Below, in pieces: positions 1-8,903 of a DNA stretch of 64,000 nt. The stretch's first letter is position 1. Each line of letters begins with the position of its first letter. The notes beneath the pieces were generated by a model that saw only the letters and a program-made list of their open reading frames with translations, did not search any database and had not been told where the DNA came from. The translations under genes and the position numbers were made by a program. This DNA is from Sphingobacterium lactis (GTDB taxonomy: Bacteria; Bacteroidota; Bacteroidia; Sphingobacteriales; Sphingobacteriaceae): NCBI RefSeq assembly GCF_011046555.1, contig NZ_CP049246.1:3658001-3722000 (forward strand). The letters are read 5' to 3'.

Positions 1-262
1 GATATGCGTAAATGTTCATAGCTTTTTCCTCATTCCATTTGTTCAATTATTATCCCAACTTTCACGGCTTAAAACTAACTGCTGCTAACCAGGTTAAGGA
101 GGTAATTGGTACAATTGCTTATTAATAGCTTTTCAGCTCCAGATCAAACCATGCTGCAAATCTACTACTTAACTAAAAAAGAAAGGGACAAATTACAGGT
201 GAAGAACCCTAATAAATTGCTTTTAAGCATACTTGTGGCTTACCAATAAAAATACTAAATTA
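1..262. other. AT-rich flank with decayed coding trace
   Basis: No complete gene is visible. On the + strand an open stretch from an ATG at 12 runs to a stop at about 128, and a second open stretch in another frame runs from about 105 to 247. Read together they would make roughly 75 residues of continuous protein-like sequence if one frameshift were allowed. I do not recognise the product. It may be a remnant of a gene or chance in AT-rich DNA. Confidence 0.25.
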
Positions 263-469
263 TCAATTGTGCACTTCTCTTTGTTTCTTACTATTGTTTC
301 TTTTGACAGCTCTAAGAAGCATTGAGCAAATAGACATAACCAAAATCCCAATAGCCAAAAAGTTTATTCCGTATTTTTCATCTATGCCTGCAAAGAGAGC
401 TAAAACAGAAATAAAAAATCCCATTCCTATCAATACATATAATAAATATGTTAAAAATTTATTTTTCAT
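263..469 (-). CDS. Small two-helix membrane protein, unknown
   Basis: A 68-residue protein with two hydrophobic segments (about residues 7-27 and 36-53) separated by a short charged loop, and a basic C-terminal tail rich in Lys and Arg. This is the layout of a small inner-membrane protein. No family is recognised. It stands alone at the left end of the AT-rich island with no operon partner. The start is the only ATG before the first helix, and an AAGG motif lies just upstream. It could also be a chance ORF, because AT-rich DNA easily yields hydrophobic translations. Confidence 0.45.
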   Translation of the reverse strand: MKNKFLTYLLYVLIGMGFFISVLALFAGIDEKYGINFLAIGILVMSICSMLLRAVKRNNSKKQREVHN

Positions 470-669
470 AACACCTTAAAAATAACAAAAAAAAGAAAGG
501 AGAATAATATTCTTTACAATAGAAATCTTTAACCACGTTTTAGACACGCATATTGTACTGTATACACCCAAACTAAGATGACTTATGAGTTTCGAATAGA
601 TTTTGATAGTAAACAATGCTATTTACTAAAAAGAGTCAGAAAATTAGGTTTATGAATATTCTAACACTC

Positions 670-2637
670 TTAGCTACTTTCCATTGTGACAAATATTTTG
701 CTAAAGTCTTTCTTTGCCAAATCGCTTTTGTGAATCACAAAAAACAAGTCTCCAGCATCTCCCCACAGAAAATCACCTCGAGATTTTACCAACAACAAAA
801 TCACCCAATCTTGCGGATAGCCTTTCCACGTCAATGATGCTTGCAATTCGGGCGACTCGTGTTGCGTAAATGCATAACAATTCATAGCGTGGTCGAATTC
901 TTTCAGATTCAAAATCGGCGTTTCAAACTTGTCATACAATTCAACGAGAAATTCCTCCTGATTTTTTAAGGACTTTGCTTTGCCATCAAATAGGAATTGA
1001 TTTTGCTGATGCGCATAAAATGAAGGTGCTGAATTAAATACAAAAGCTTCTGCTTTGTAAGGAGTGTACTGACCGTTCATGAGTTCAAAAAAATCTTCCG
1101 AATCAAAATTAAATCGTGCTCCGGATTCGAGCGTCTTGTTGTCTTCTACATAAATCACTTGCGCCAGATTTTTATTATCGTATCCGAAATACTGAAAACT
1201 CTTAAAAAAGAAAAATAAGGTCCCTGTGGGCGGAAGATAGTCTTGTAAATTGCCAATTTGCTCGCAATTTATCTGTGCAATAAACTCGTAATGATAGGTA
1301 TATTGCCTGTATTCATCATAAAAAGTTGGAAAAGGAATTGCTTGGGGTAGATCAGGATAACCACCAAAACGATGATTTCCTATCGTATCATAATTCTCTT
1401 CTGATGTTTGGTTGAAACCTACCGATTTCTTTATCAACGAAAGTAAAGCCTCACGTTCTTGAGTCAAATCATTTTCGTCTATTATTATATTTATGGGTGC
1501 AATTAGTGCTTCATTTTCTTCCGCCAGGAAGGCATGCTCATTCCATGCCACCATTCCCTTATCATCTGCTCCGCGATAAGTATAGTCGAGTAATCGTAAT
1601 TTATCTTCGATATCGAGCTCTAAACCGTTGAATGAATTATATTCTTCAGGTAAATATTCCAAAGGATTCCCATTAGCCAAAATTGAGGTCAGCGAAGGTT
1701 GTTTTATCAGCGATAGCGGAAGTGTTTTTAATTGATTATTGATAACCTCCAAAGTATTCAAAAGTGGCAGATTAATCTGTTCGGAAATACTTTCAATAGC
1801 ATTGTCCCGTAGCAAGAGATCTTTCAAATTGGGTAAATACCAGACCGATTTGGGCAATTCCTTTAGGCTACAAAAATTCACGGACAATCTTTCTAACTTT
1901 AGTAAGCTACCTATTTCTTCAGGCAAATATTGCACTGCAGCTCCATTGATCTGAATAGTTATTAGTTCACGCAATTCCCCCAATCGTTCGTCGAAACCTG
2001 AAAATGGTAACTTTTCCTTGTTTATGAAATTTCCAATACTGTTAATAGTCAAATATGCCAGATTTTTGAATGTATAGACTTCATCTGGTAAGGTTTTGAA
2101 TGTTGGATTTTTAATTTCTAAATTTCGCACAATCAATGGATCTGCCGTATTGGCTTCTTCCAAACTTTTGAAGCGATATATGTTCCAATCCAAATCTTTG
2201 GCATCAAACTGAATAGCAACCTGTAAATCAAAAACGGGCAAGTCGCTATAAGGCGGAGTCAGCTTTCCATCGACCGTCACCCAACCGTCTTTGTATATAA
2301 TTTTTCCGAAAAAATCTAGCGAATATTCAAAACCTTCTTTCCGAAAGTATGTGTGGTCCATCACATTTTTATCTTCCTCAAATAGAACTTCTCCTGTTGG
2401 AATTCCATTTTCAAAAATCCTTAATGCTTCAAACGAAATTTTTAGTTTGTTATCGGGATTATACGTATCGAAAAGTTTATCGTTTTGTTCGATTTCAGCA
2501 GTTTCTATGTCGACCGTAATCTGAGTTAATAAGGTTCCAGTAAGTTCAGCAATCGTCCACATCGTTTGTTCCAAAACTATAGGATACTCTTTGCCATCTA
2601 TTTTGAAATACGGTTTTGGGGTCAAATCCTTATTCAT
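670..2637 (-). CDS. Leucine-rich repeat protein with C-terminal DUF1963 (YwqG-like) domain
   Basis: A 655-residue, probably cytoplasmic protein with no signal peptide. Residues ~1-160 form a domain I do not recognise. Residues ~165-345 carry leucine-rich repeats of the bacterial type (repeats such as LPEEIGSLLKLERL and LPKSVWYLPNLKDL). The C-terminal ~260 residues match the DUF1963/YwqG pattern (GGYPDLP, then FIAQINCEQI, then LPPTGTLFFFF). DUF1963 proteins have no settled biochemical role but often sit in polymorphic-toxin immunity neighbourhoods, which fits the next genes. The LRR-DUF1963 fusion suggests a protein-binding role (inference). Domain calls are fairly secure; function is not. Confidence 0.75.
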   Translation of the reverse strand: MNKDLTPKPYFKIDGKEYPIVLEQTMWTIAELTGTLLTQITVDIETAEIEQNDKLFDTYNPDNKLKISFEALRIFENGIPTGEVLFEEDKNVMDHTYFRKEGFEYSLDFFGKIIYKDGWVTVDGKLTPPYSDLPVFDLQVAIQFDAKDLDWNIYRFKSLEEANTADPLIVRNLEIKNPTFKTLPDEVYTFKNLAYLTINSIGNFINKEKLPFSGFDERLGELRELITIQINGAAVQYLPEEIGSLLKLERLSVNFCSLKELPKSVWYLPNLKDLLLRDNAIESISEQINLPLLNTLEVINNQLKTLPLSLIKQPSLTSILANGNPLEYLPEEYNSFNGLELDIEDKLRLLDYTYRGADDKGMVAWNEHAFLAEENEALIAPINIIIDENDLTQEREALLSLIKKSVGFNQTSEENYDTIGNHRFGGYPDLPQAIPFPTFYDEYRQYTYHYEFIAQINCEQIGNLQDYLPPTGTLFFFFKSFQYFGYDNKNLAQVIYVEDNKTLESGARFNFDSEDFFELMNGQYTPYKAEAFVFNSAPSFYAHQQNQFLFDGKAKSLKNQEEFLVELYDKFETPILNLKEFDHAMNCYAFTQHESPELQASLTWKGYPQDWVILLLVKSRGDFLWGDAGDLFFVIHKSDLAKKDFSKIFVTMESS

Positions 2638-2858
2638 CTCGTTGAGTTTTTAGTTAGAAAAACCTTCATTCTGATTAAAAATAAACATTAATCGTCAGCT
2701 TTTCCTTAATTCTGTCTATCTCATGTCCATATTTCAGTATATATGGTTTGAAGATATCTAGTATAAAACTGGAGCCAAAACTCTATCACCTGTACAAAAA
2801 TTGCGGCACTCTTCGATATATTTCTCCCCGCATTTTGCCAATACACTGTTAACAGAAG

Positions 2859-4046
2859 TTATTTAATCTTTTCAATTATCGTATTCGGCAGAGGAGTGGA
2901 AGTCAATTCAGAATTTTCTATATACGTTTTATGAGGATCAAGCCCAAAGACTTTGAACAACTCGTATTTAACTTTTCTATTATTAGGATTTCTTAAATCA
3001 TATTTTGCTTTATAGTGATTTACTTCCGAAAATTTTAGGATCCCATTATTTTTAAGACAATTATCAATTTCAAAATTAGCGTAACTTGGGTCATATCCAA
3101 TTGAATAATATCCATACGGATTACTTGAAAAAGACTCTCCTTCAATGTGCAAATATTTCGAAAAGGCTTTCATAGGTAATTCCAGGTGAATAAGGCCCCA
3201 CTGCAAAAACACATCATCACTTCCAAAATCTATTTTTTTTCCATAGGATATAGGAAAGTCAAATTCATCATCTTTCAAATTTCTATGTCCAATAATTTCA
3301 TATTCTCCATAGAAAATTCGATTATCCATAATGTAATCTGAAGGTAGTTTAGGTTGTTTATCTAAAAATTCAATTTCAATATTACTATCTAATGATCTGT
3401 AAGCAAATATTTGAACAAGTAATGGTGGGCCCATTAAATAAAACAAACCATTTTTGCTGTCAATTAATTTCTGCTTTCTAATCTTATTGATATCTAAAAG
3501 AATACGCCCAAAACCATATTCATTTCTGCTTATTTTAAATCGGAAATAATCCCCTGTTTTATATTTAATGTTTTTACGTTTTTCTATTGAAAAGATATTT
3601 ATCTCTTTTAAATGATTGGCGTTAGAATTTTCAATAAATTCCAGAAGCAGATCTTCACAGGATTTACTAGTTTGTTGTTCTTGGTCCCAACGACTTGAGT
3701 AGAAGGTTCGTTGACTATCAATATTTCCACACGTTAAATAACCCGCAGAAACTTCAACATAATTACCTATTGGCTTTCTTTTATCTAATGTTGAATTTGT
3801 CAGTTTCTGTTCTTTCCCTTTAGATGTTTTTGGAAGTAGAATTTTTCTATCGTTAGTTTGTTCATCAAACTGTAATTCTTTATAATATTTATCCGTAGAA
3901 AGGATTTGTCTTTTAATTACATTTCCCTCAAAATATAAAATTGTTGATTGAAATTTATCTTCCAAAATAGCTTTATCCCAACTTGGTTGAATGGGTTCAA
4001 TTCCAAAATATTTTCTTTGTTGATTGGTTAACGTAAAGTTGTTCAT
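2859..4046 (-). CDS. Imm26-like immunity-type protein
   Basis: A 395-residue soluble protein without signal peptide. Its middle part (about residues 155-260) has the signature of the Imm26 immunity family: a KTGDYFRF strand, then a YGFGRILLDI strand, followed by a hydrophobic segment and a conserved GEYEIIGHR stretch. Imm26 proteins are thought to neutralise toxins delivered by neighbouring cells. The N-terminal 150 and C-terminal 130 residues are not recognised. No cognate toxin gene is adjacent, so it would be an orphan immunity gene. Low GC content and isolated monocistronic placement agree with acquisition by transfer. Family assignment rests on motif recall and is moderate. Confidence 0.6.
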   Translation of the reverse strand: MNNFTLTNQQRKYFGIEPIQPSWDKAILEDKFQSTILYFEGNVIKRQILSTDKYYKELQFDEQTNDRKILLPKTSKGKEQKLTNSTLDKRKPIGNYVEVSAGYLTCGNIDSQRTFYSSRWDQEQQTSKSCEDLLLEFIENSNANHLKEINIFSIEKRKNIKYKTGDYFRFKISRNEYGFGRILLDINKIRKQKLIDSKNGLFYLMGPPLLVQIFAYRSLDSNIEIEFLDKQPKLPSDYIMDNRIFYGEYEIIGHRNLKDDEFDFPISYGKKIDFGSDDVFLQWGLIHLELPMKAFSKYLHIEGESFSSNPYGYYSIGYDPSYANFEIDNCLKNNGILKFSEVNHYKAKYDLRNPNNRKVKYELFKVFGLDPHKTYIENSELTSTPLPNTIIEKIK

Positions 4047-4239
4047 ATGATTTCTGCTAACGTTATTTCGTTTTTGATAAGAGTCGTTTTACCATTGCAC
4101 TAAACGTTCGAGACTTGCCAACGGCGGGAATTTTTGGACCACAAGTTCAAAAGAATTACTGGTATTGAACAGTCTGCATATCCTTAATCGAAGAACTTCA
4201 GCTTCGGTTCTTTGGCAACCCCTGTTGTGTGAGGATTTG

Positions 4240-5502
4240 CTACCATTTCCATATTTGAGGTTCATTTTTCCAAATTAGTAGCCTGAAATCTTCATAGTGA
4301 TTTCCATTTCCTATGGTATGCTTGTCTCTGTGTCCTTTTCCTAATCTTAATTTATGCAAAATGCCACCTGAAGTACCTATCCATAAACTTTGTTCGTCAT
4401 CAGAAATCGTCATTCCACTTATTGTTGAACCTAAAAAATGTCGCCAAATTTTCTTTCCGTTTTTATCGATAGCTCTAATGTTGCCATAAGCATCTCCAAG
4501 TATGTAATAATCACTTGTAGCCAAGCCAACATAAACTCTCATTTCTTCATCAATAATTTTATAATCGTCACTTTCTGAATATTCTTCGATTCTAACGCCA
4601 ATAAATCGGTCAGAATCAATACCAATAGTTAACCCGTTGTAGAAATGGCAGGAATTGGTTATTAGCTGACTATCGTCTTTTGAAAATAAAGAAAAATGTG
4701 GGTAGGATGATTGCGGTCCAATACTACCTAATGTATTCCCATTTGCGTCTAAAATTCTATGATCGTAGCATTGGTCACCAACAACAATGTATGTATTGTC
4801 ATTAGACAACGTTGCATTTTCCATATCTATATTTGAAGACCATTCCTCTTCGTTTCCTTCATTTAACGGGTGAATGAGTTTTTCTTCGTTTTCAGATACC
4901 AAGTAAATTCCTTCAGATGTTACTATCAAGAGTTTGTTTCCGTCATTGAATGGAATAAGTTCCGTAATTCCAATTTTAGCAGTTACATTAAGTATAAATT
5001 CACGTATCAGTTCTCCTTCCCAACCTTTAAAAGTCGATATTTTGCTTTCAGTGGCTATGGCGAAAATGTTATCCTGCTTAGATTTCCCAATTGCTTTAAT
5101 ATTGATATCGAGTTCTAATATCTGGTCATTATTTAAGATGTAGGCTTGCCTTTTTTGATATGCAGTACCTTGTAGAAAGACTATTTTTTGGTCATTGATA
5201 AAGTGTAGTTGCTCAATACTTTGAGCCTGTTTTTCTAAAAAGGAAATTAAGGGCGCGTGTGATGGCGGAAAATCATTTCTAAAACGCTCAACACGGTTTT
5301 CTAGATTGGCAAGTTTTAATTGGCGAATTACTTCTTCAGCTAAATGGTCTCTTTTATCTTCGGGTTCTTTCCCTTTCCAATTTTCCCAACCATTTTTCTC
5401 TCCAAATTCAACCATTTCATTGATTTCCTTAGCATATTGCTCCCCTTTTGCATTCCATTCTTCTCGAACATCAGGTTTGTTTTTTTTGAAAAAATCTATC
5501 AT
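4240..5502 (-). CDS. Beta-propeller (WD40/PQQ-like) protein, unknown role
   Basis: About 420 residues. The first ~100 are charged and probably helical (KEINEMVEFGEKNGWENW region). The rest is a series of repeats of about 40 residues alternating short hydrophobic strands with turns (for example FAIATESKISTF, IYLVSENEEKLI, YYILGDAYGNIRAID), as in quinoprotein/WD40-like propellers. No signal peptide is present. I chose the ATG at 5502 (MIDFFKKNKPDV); an upstream in-frame ATG at 5556 would add 18 residues of unconvincing sequence. Similar propeller proteins occur in toxin/immunity neighbourhoods, which would match the preceding Imm26-like gene, but the function is not known. Confidence 0.6.
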   Translation of the reverse strand: MIDFFKKNKPDVREEWNAKGEQYAKEINEMVEFGEKNGWENWKGKEPEDKRDHLAEEVIRQLKLANLENRVERFRNDFPPSHAPLISFLEKQAQSIEQLHFINDQKIVFLQGTAYQKRQAYILNNDQILELDINIKAIGKSKQDNIFAIATESKISTFKGWEGELIREFILNVTAKIGITELIPFNDGNKLLIVTSEGIYLVSENEEKLIHPLNEGNEEEWSSNIDMENATLSNDNTYIVVGDQCYDHRILDANGNTLGSIGPQSSYPHFSLFSKDDSQLITNSCHFYNGLTIGIDSDRFIGVRIEEYSESDDYKIIDEEMRVYVGLATSDYYILGDAYGNIRAIDKNGKKIWRHFLGSTISGMTISDDEQSLWIGTSGGILHKLRLGKGHRDKHTIGNGNHYEDFRLLIWKNEPQIWKW

Positions 5503-5718
5503 AGGTCCTGTATTTAAAAAGTGCACATTACGAAAAAACATTGGCGATAATGGCAAAAAACTAAACTTTCAATTTCGCACAAACAATAGCACCAACCTTT
5601 TACTACCATCTAAATTTATGAAAAAAGAAAATACAAAAGGCTATTGCGAATAAAAGGAGAAACTTTCAATTCCTTCTTAACCCGCCATATCGCCAATACG
5701 ATTTCATGGACAGTGTTT

Positions 5719-6290
5719 TTAAAAAGAATAAATGTCTTCCTTACCATTTTCATCAAAAACTACTTCATCGCTATTTTTAGGTCCATTCGTTTTTCTATCA
5801 ACAATGGAAGGATTACTCGGATATTTTGCCCCATTAAAGGTTAATTCTCTCCATTTTCCATCTGACTTTATCAGAATATCTTTCCAACCGTTACTCAATT
5901 TATCTGATGCATAGATGGGCGGTCGAGTAATCGTAAAAGTATTTATTAACTTATGATCTTCACTGAGCAACAAAAATGTACTACCTCCAGATCCGCAGTA
6001 ATATGGGGATCGTAAGTAGACAAAAATTTCTTTTTTGCCATCATTATTTAAATCGACCTGCTTGTAACTGATTTTTTTATGCTTTTCGGTGATTGATTTT
6101 TTGTCATTAGCATTTAAAAAACATTATTTAGAAATCCTTTAAGTTTGATAGCTGTTTCATCTTCTTGCTTCACGTTACTAGCTATAGTTTTTTCGGTGGC
6201 ATTTATGGATTTTTGTTCTTGATCCGAATTGGTTTTATTTTTTGGTTCACATGATATGAATGACAGAAAAACAACTACTGAGAATATTTT
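5719..6290 (-). pseudogene. Frameshifted lipoprotein gene
   Basis: Reading right to left, a lipoprotein-type N-terminus (hydrophobic stretch ending FLSFISC, the Cys being the likely lipidated residue) runs to a stop at 6114-6116. Immediately after the stop, another frame continues without a break as NANDKKSITEKHKKI and on to YKQVDLNNDGKKEIFVY, a calcium-binding-like FG-GAP/VCBS strand, ending at 5719. One extra T in the six-base homopolymer at 6116-6121 would join both halves into a protein of about 190 residues. No in-frame ATG precedes the lipoprotein signal, so the 5' end also looks damaged. Either a decayed gene or sequencing errors in homopolymers. Confidence 0.6.
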
Positions 6291-6949
6291 TATTATTTTA
6301 ATATTATATTATTTTAATATTAAATGATTTAATATTCCAACAATTGTGCCGCTCATTTTAACATTGCATAAAAACAAAAAAGGCCGACGAAGTCGAGAAA
6401 TGAGAAGACCAAGAAAAAGTTCTCCAGAAAACTTCTACAAAAACATTCGGTGCAAGACCTGATGTATTTTCACTTCAGATCAAAAAATCATAATTGTTAT
6501 TAAAGTGCTATGTGCAGCATTATCCATTGCCGAACGCTGCCGTATGCATAATTTCAACGAATCTCAATTTACAAATGGAACAATGAGTTTCGTGAGCTAG
6601 GTGAAATATATTTTAGAGAAGAGCATGAAGCGGCTGTGGAGAAAACCGTCAATCGTCCCAATAATGAATGCTATCACGAATCCCTGAACAACCTTTTGGC
6701 AGTACAAGTTTATTATTGGGATGGTGAAAAATCTTAAACAAAGAAAATTCAGTAATTAAACGCTAAACGACAGAAAAACACAGTAAATTAACCAAAATTA
6801 AATAGATTTATAATAACAAAACACGCTCTAAGCAAGTGGCCATTTTAGTGAAAAAAATAGGCACTGAAGAGATTGTGAATAAAAATTTACATTTTTGTAA
6901 AAAATTCAATTAGCGTAGGATTTTTTCAAACCAACTATATAATTTAACT
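6291..6949. other. Gene-free stretch with coding remnants
   Basis: The first 60 bases are AT-only repeats of a TTTAATATT unit. A + strand open stretch of about 57 codons ends at a TAA at 6736-6738 and lacks a start; it encodes segments such as KWNNEFRELGEIYF and ESLNNLLAVQVYYW, which look protein-like but are not recognised. Around 6370-6400 a sequence similar to the GCCCGAC-GAAA-GTCGAGC hairpin near the tRNA-Pro appears without a clean stem. The stretch reads as debris of lost genes before the glycosyltransferase. Confidence 0.35.
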
Positions 6950-7921
6950 ATGACGGTTCCATTTTTTTCAATCATAATTCCCTTATATAATTCTGAAGAT
7001 TATATTATTAAAACCCTAGAGAGTATCAGCAAACAAAACTTTAATGACTTTGAAGTCATCATTATCAATGATGGCTCAACAGACAATGGAGCCACCATTT
7101 GCGAAAACTATTGCTTAAATGACCAACGCTTCAACTTATTTAACCAAAGTAACCAAGGAGTCAGCAGTGCGCGAAATCAGGGGATCAAGGAAGCTAATGG
7201 TAAATACCTCCTTTTTATTGATGCAGATGATTTTATTGATGCCCACTACTTAGAAACTCTGCAAAAGGAACAATTGAAGTATCCTGAAAGCTTTATTGTT
7301 CTTGATTTCTATAAGGTTGATCTGGAAGGTGAAAAAAATGAAATTTATAACATCAAAGATCAAGCAATATCCTGTTATGATTTTACCCATCAATTCCATA
7401 TCACCAAATACGGCTATGTAGCCTCTAAAATATACGATAGGTCCATTGTCATTGAAAACAATGTTCAATTCCCTGAAAACATAAAATTAGCTGAGGATTG
7501 CATCTTTTTTATCAATTATTTGAGATTTATTGAGAAGATCTTTCTTTCCTCATACAAAGGATATTATTATCAAGTAATCCCCAATTCTGCGGTCAGTAGA
7601 AAGATATCCATGCAGGATATTTTTACCTTATATGACCAAATTAAATTATCCTTAACCCAATTGCTTGAAAAATCCAATTCGAAAGATTTGGTCGGTGGAC
7701 AATTAACTTTCTGGACCAAGGCTTTATTCGATAATATCTACAACCTCAACCTTACAAAGGTAAAAAGAATTGAATCCCTTCAATTCATGCACAAAGCATA
7801 TCACCATGAAGTTATGACATTATTTTCCAAAAGTAGGGTTCGCGGCAAATTGTTGAAACTAAGCTTCCAAATGCAATCTTTCCAGCTATTTGACAAGTTA
7901 TTTCTAAGATTCGAAAGATAA
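6950..7921 (+). CDS. Family 2 glycosyltransferase (GT-A fold)
   Basis: A 323-residue protein that should transfer a sugar from a nucleotide-sugar donor to a surface polysaccharide or lipid acceptor. The N-terminal ~110 residues are a classic GT2 domain: FSIIIPLYNSEDYI, then VIIINDGSTDNGA, NQGVSSARNQGI and the DXD metal-binding site in LLFIDADDF. The remainder is acceptor-specific and ends in a basic, amphipathic tail that may touch the membrane. There are no transmembrane segments. It is a lone gene: no other polysaccharide genes lie nearby, which is unusual for this family and fits a transferred cassette in the AT-rich island. Confidence 0.9.
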   Translation: MTVPFFSIIIPLYNSEDYIIKTLESISKQNFNDFEVIIINDGSTDNGATICENYCLNDQRFNLFNQSNQGVSSARNQGIKEANGKYLLFIDADDFIDAHYLETLQKEQLKYPESFIVLDFYKVDLEGEKNEIYNIKDQAISCYDFTHQFHITKYGYVASKIYDRSIVIENNVQFPENIKLAEDCIFFINYLRFIEKIFLSSYKGYYYQVIPNSAVSRKISMQDIFTLYDQIKLSLTQLLEKSNSKDLVGGQLTFWTKALFDNIYNLNLTKVKRIESLQFMHKAYHHEVMTLFSKSRVRGKLLKLSFQMQSFQLFDKLFLRFER

Positions 7922-8111
7922 ATTATTATTTTTTTATCACAACATGATTTATAGTAGGTAAAATTTTCCCTTTATTTAATCTCAAAAAATTTATTGTCGA
8001 TTGGATAAATTCTATAATTAATCAAAATTATCCTGATATAGAGCGCATTTTAGGTTAACGATTTTTCATCAAATAAATCGCAGTAAAAGATAGGATAAGA
8101 CATTTAAGATT

Positions 8112-8270
8112 ATGTTGGAGACATTTCGTTTTAAATGTTCTTTCTTGACCAAAAAAAAGGTCATGGACCCCGCAACAAAACTAAGTGTTCAAAACGCAAT
8201 CGATGATTCCATTATGTTTTTAGACACTGATGAGATTTTTTATGCCAAATTTCTTGGTAGGTATCAATGA
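8112..8270 (+). CDS. Short ORF of doubtful coding status
   Basis: A 52-codon ORF from ATG 8112 to TGA 8270. Its C-terminus (FLDTDEIFYAKFLGRYQ) vaguely recalls the first strand of a LytTR DNA-binding domain, but the length allows no domain. It may be a truncated response-regulator fragment or noise. The rest of 7922-8371 is AT-rich spacer with nothing else I can support. Confidence 0.2.
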   Translation: MLETFRFKCSFLTKKKVMDPATKLSVQNAIDDSIMFLDTDEIFYAKFLGRYQ

Positions 8271-8371
8271 TTATTGCTTTCAAACGGAAAGAAATCGATT
8301 AAGTGGCGGTGTCTCTTCACGCTTTCAGTTCCCATTCCCTTTTTGCCTCCCTTCCCAAAACGTTTACCTAT

Positions 8372-8454
8372 CACAGCCCTGAGCCTCCTGCGGATCGAAC
8401 CACGGTTCGAATCTGCCACACCCGGACACAAAAAAAGCCCGACGAAAGTCGAGC
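8372..8454 (+). repeat. 83-bp direct repeat, copy 1 (tRNA 3'-end-like plus terminator)
   Basis: This 83-base unit recurs at 8508-8590 with two differences, both in a four-base loop. It contains a hairpin TCGAAC-CACG-GTTCGA, a tRNA T-loop-like GGTTCGAATC, an acceptor-like TGCCACACCCGGA, then an A7 run and the hairpin GCCCGAC-GAAA-GTCGAGC. No matching 5' tRNA half exists, so it is not a functional tRNA. Confidence 0.8.
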
Positions 8455-8507
8455 ACATCGAATCGGCGATGGAGTGGCAGGATTGGCTCAGCCCCGCTAT
8501 CCCCCAA

Positions 8508-8590
8508 CACAGCCCTGAGCCTCCTGCGGATCGAACTTCGGTTCGAATCTGCCACACCCGGACACAAAAAAAGCCCGACGAAAGTCGAGC
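8508..8590 (+). repeat. 83-bp direct repeat, copy 2
   Basis: Second copy of the unit at 8372-8454, 136 bases downstream of the first. Here the hairpin loop is TTCG instead of CACG, keeping the stem intact. The last 25 bases double as the terminator of the tRNA-Pro on the opposite strand. Confidence 0.8.
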
Positions 8591-8597
8591 TTTTTTG
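8565..8597 (-). terminator. Terminator of tRNA-Pro, bidirectional shape
   Basis: A hairpin of about eight base pairs (AGCCCGAC / GTCGAGCT, one mismatch) with a GAAA loop lies directly after the 3' end of the tRNA and has an A/T run on both sides, so it can stop transcription from either direction. Confidence 0.75.
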
Positions 8598-8599
8598 TG

Positions 8600-8673
8600 T
8601 CGGGGTGGCAGGATTCGAACCTACGACCTCCACATCCCAAATGTGGCGCGATACCGGGCTACGCTACACCCCG
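8600..8673 (-). tRNA. tRNA-Pro (anticodon TGG)
   Basis: A 74-base cloverleaf on the minus strand: acceptor stem CGGGGTG/CACCCCG with discriminator A, D-arm GCGTAGCCCGGTATCGC, anticodon stem CCACA/TGTGG with loop TTTGGGA (TGG at 34-36), short variable loop, and T-arm GTAGG-TTCGAAT-CCTGC with all five pairs. CCA is not encoded. It marks the border between the AT-rich island and the core genome; tRNA 3' ends are common integration sites. Confidence 0.95.
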
Positions 8674-8903
8674 AAAAGGTATCACCTTTGTTTTGTGTGG
8701 CACAAATATACAATCTTATGCAACATATATCAAAATATTTCCAACAACAATAAATTAATATCCTGATTATTATCACGATAATTTACCTGATTAGCCCCCA
8801 TTAACCTCCTTTTCCTCGGTTTTTTCGCTCCTTTCTGAATAATTTGCCCGATATTTGAAGTGAGCAAACAAGAATATTTCAGCGTATTAAATGCCAGAAT
8901 CTC

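Noticed and set aside
8480..8567. Possible second tRNA on the + strand
   Set aside because: T-arm and acceptor-like end exist but stems do not pair and there is no 5' half or anticodon arm.
8264..8753. ORFs of 71-159 codons on both strands around the tRNA
   Set aside because: They read the tRNA-Pro and the 83-bp repeats; peptides such as GSNPATPTQK are typical spurious tRNA translations.
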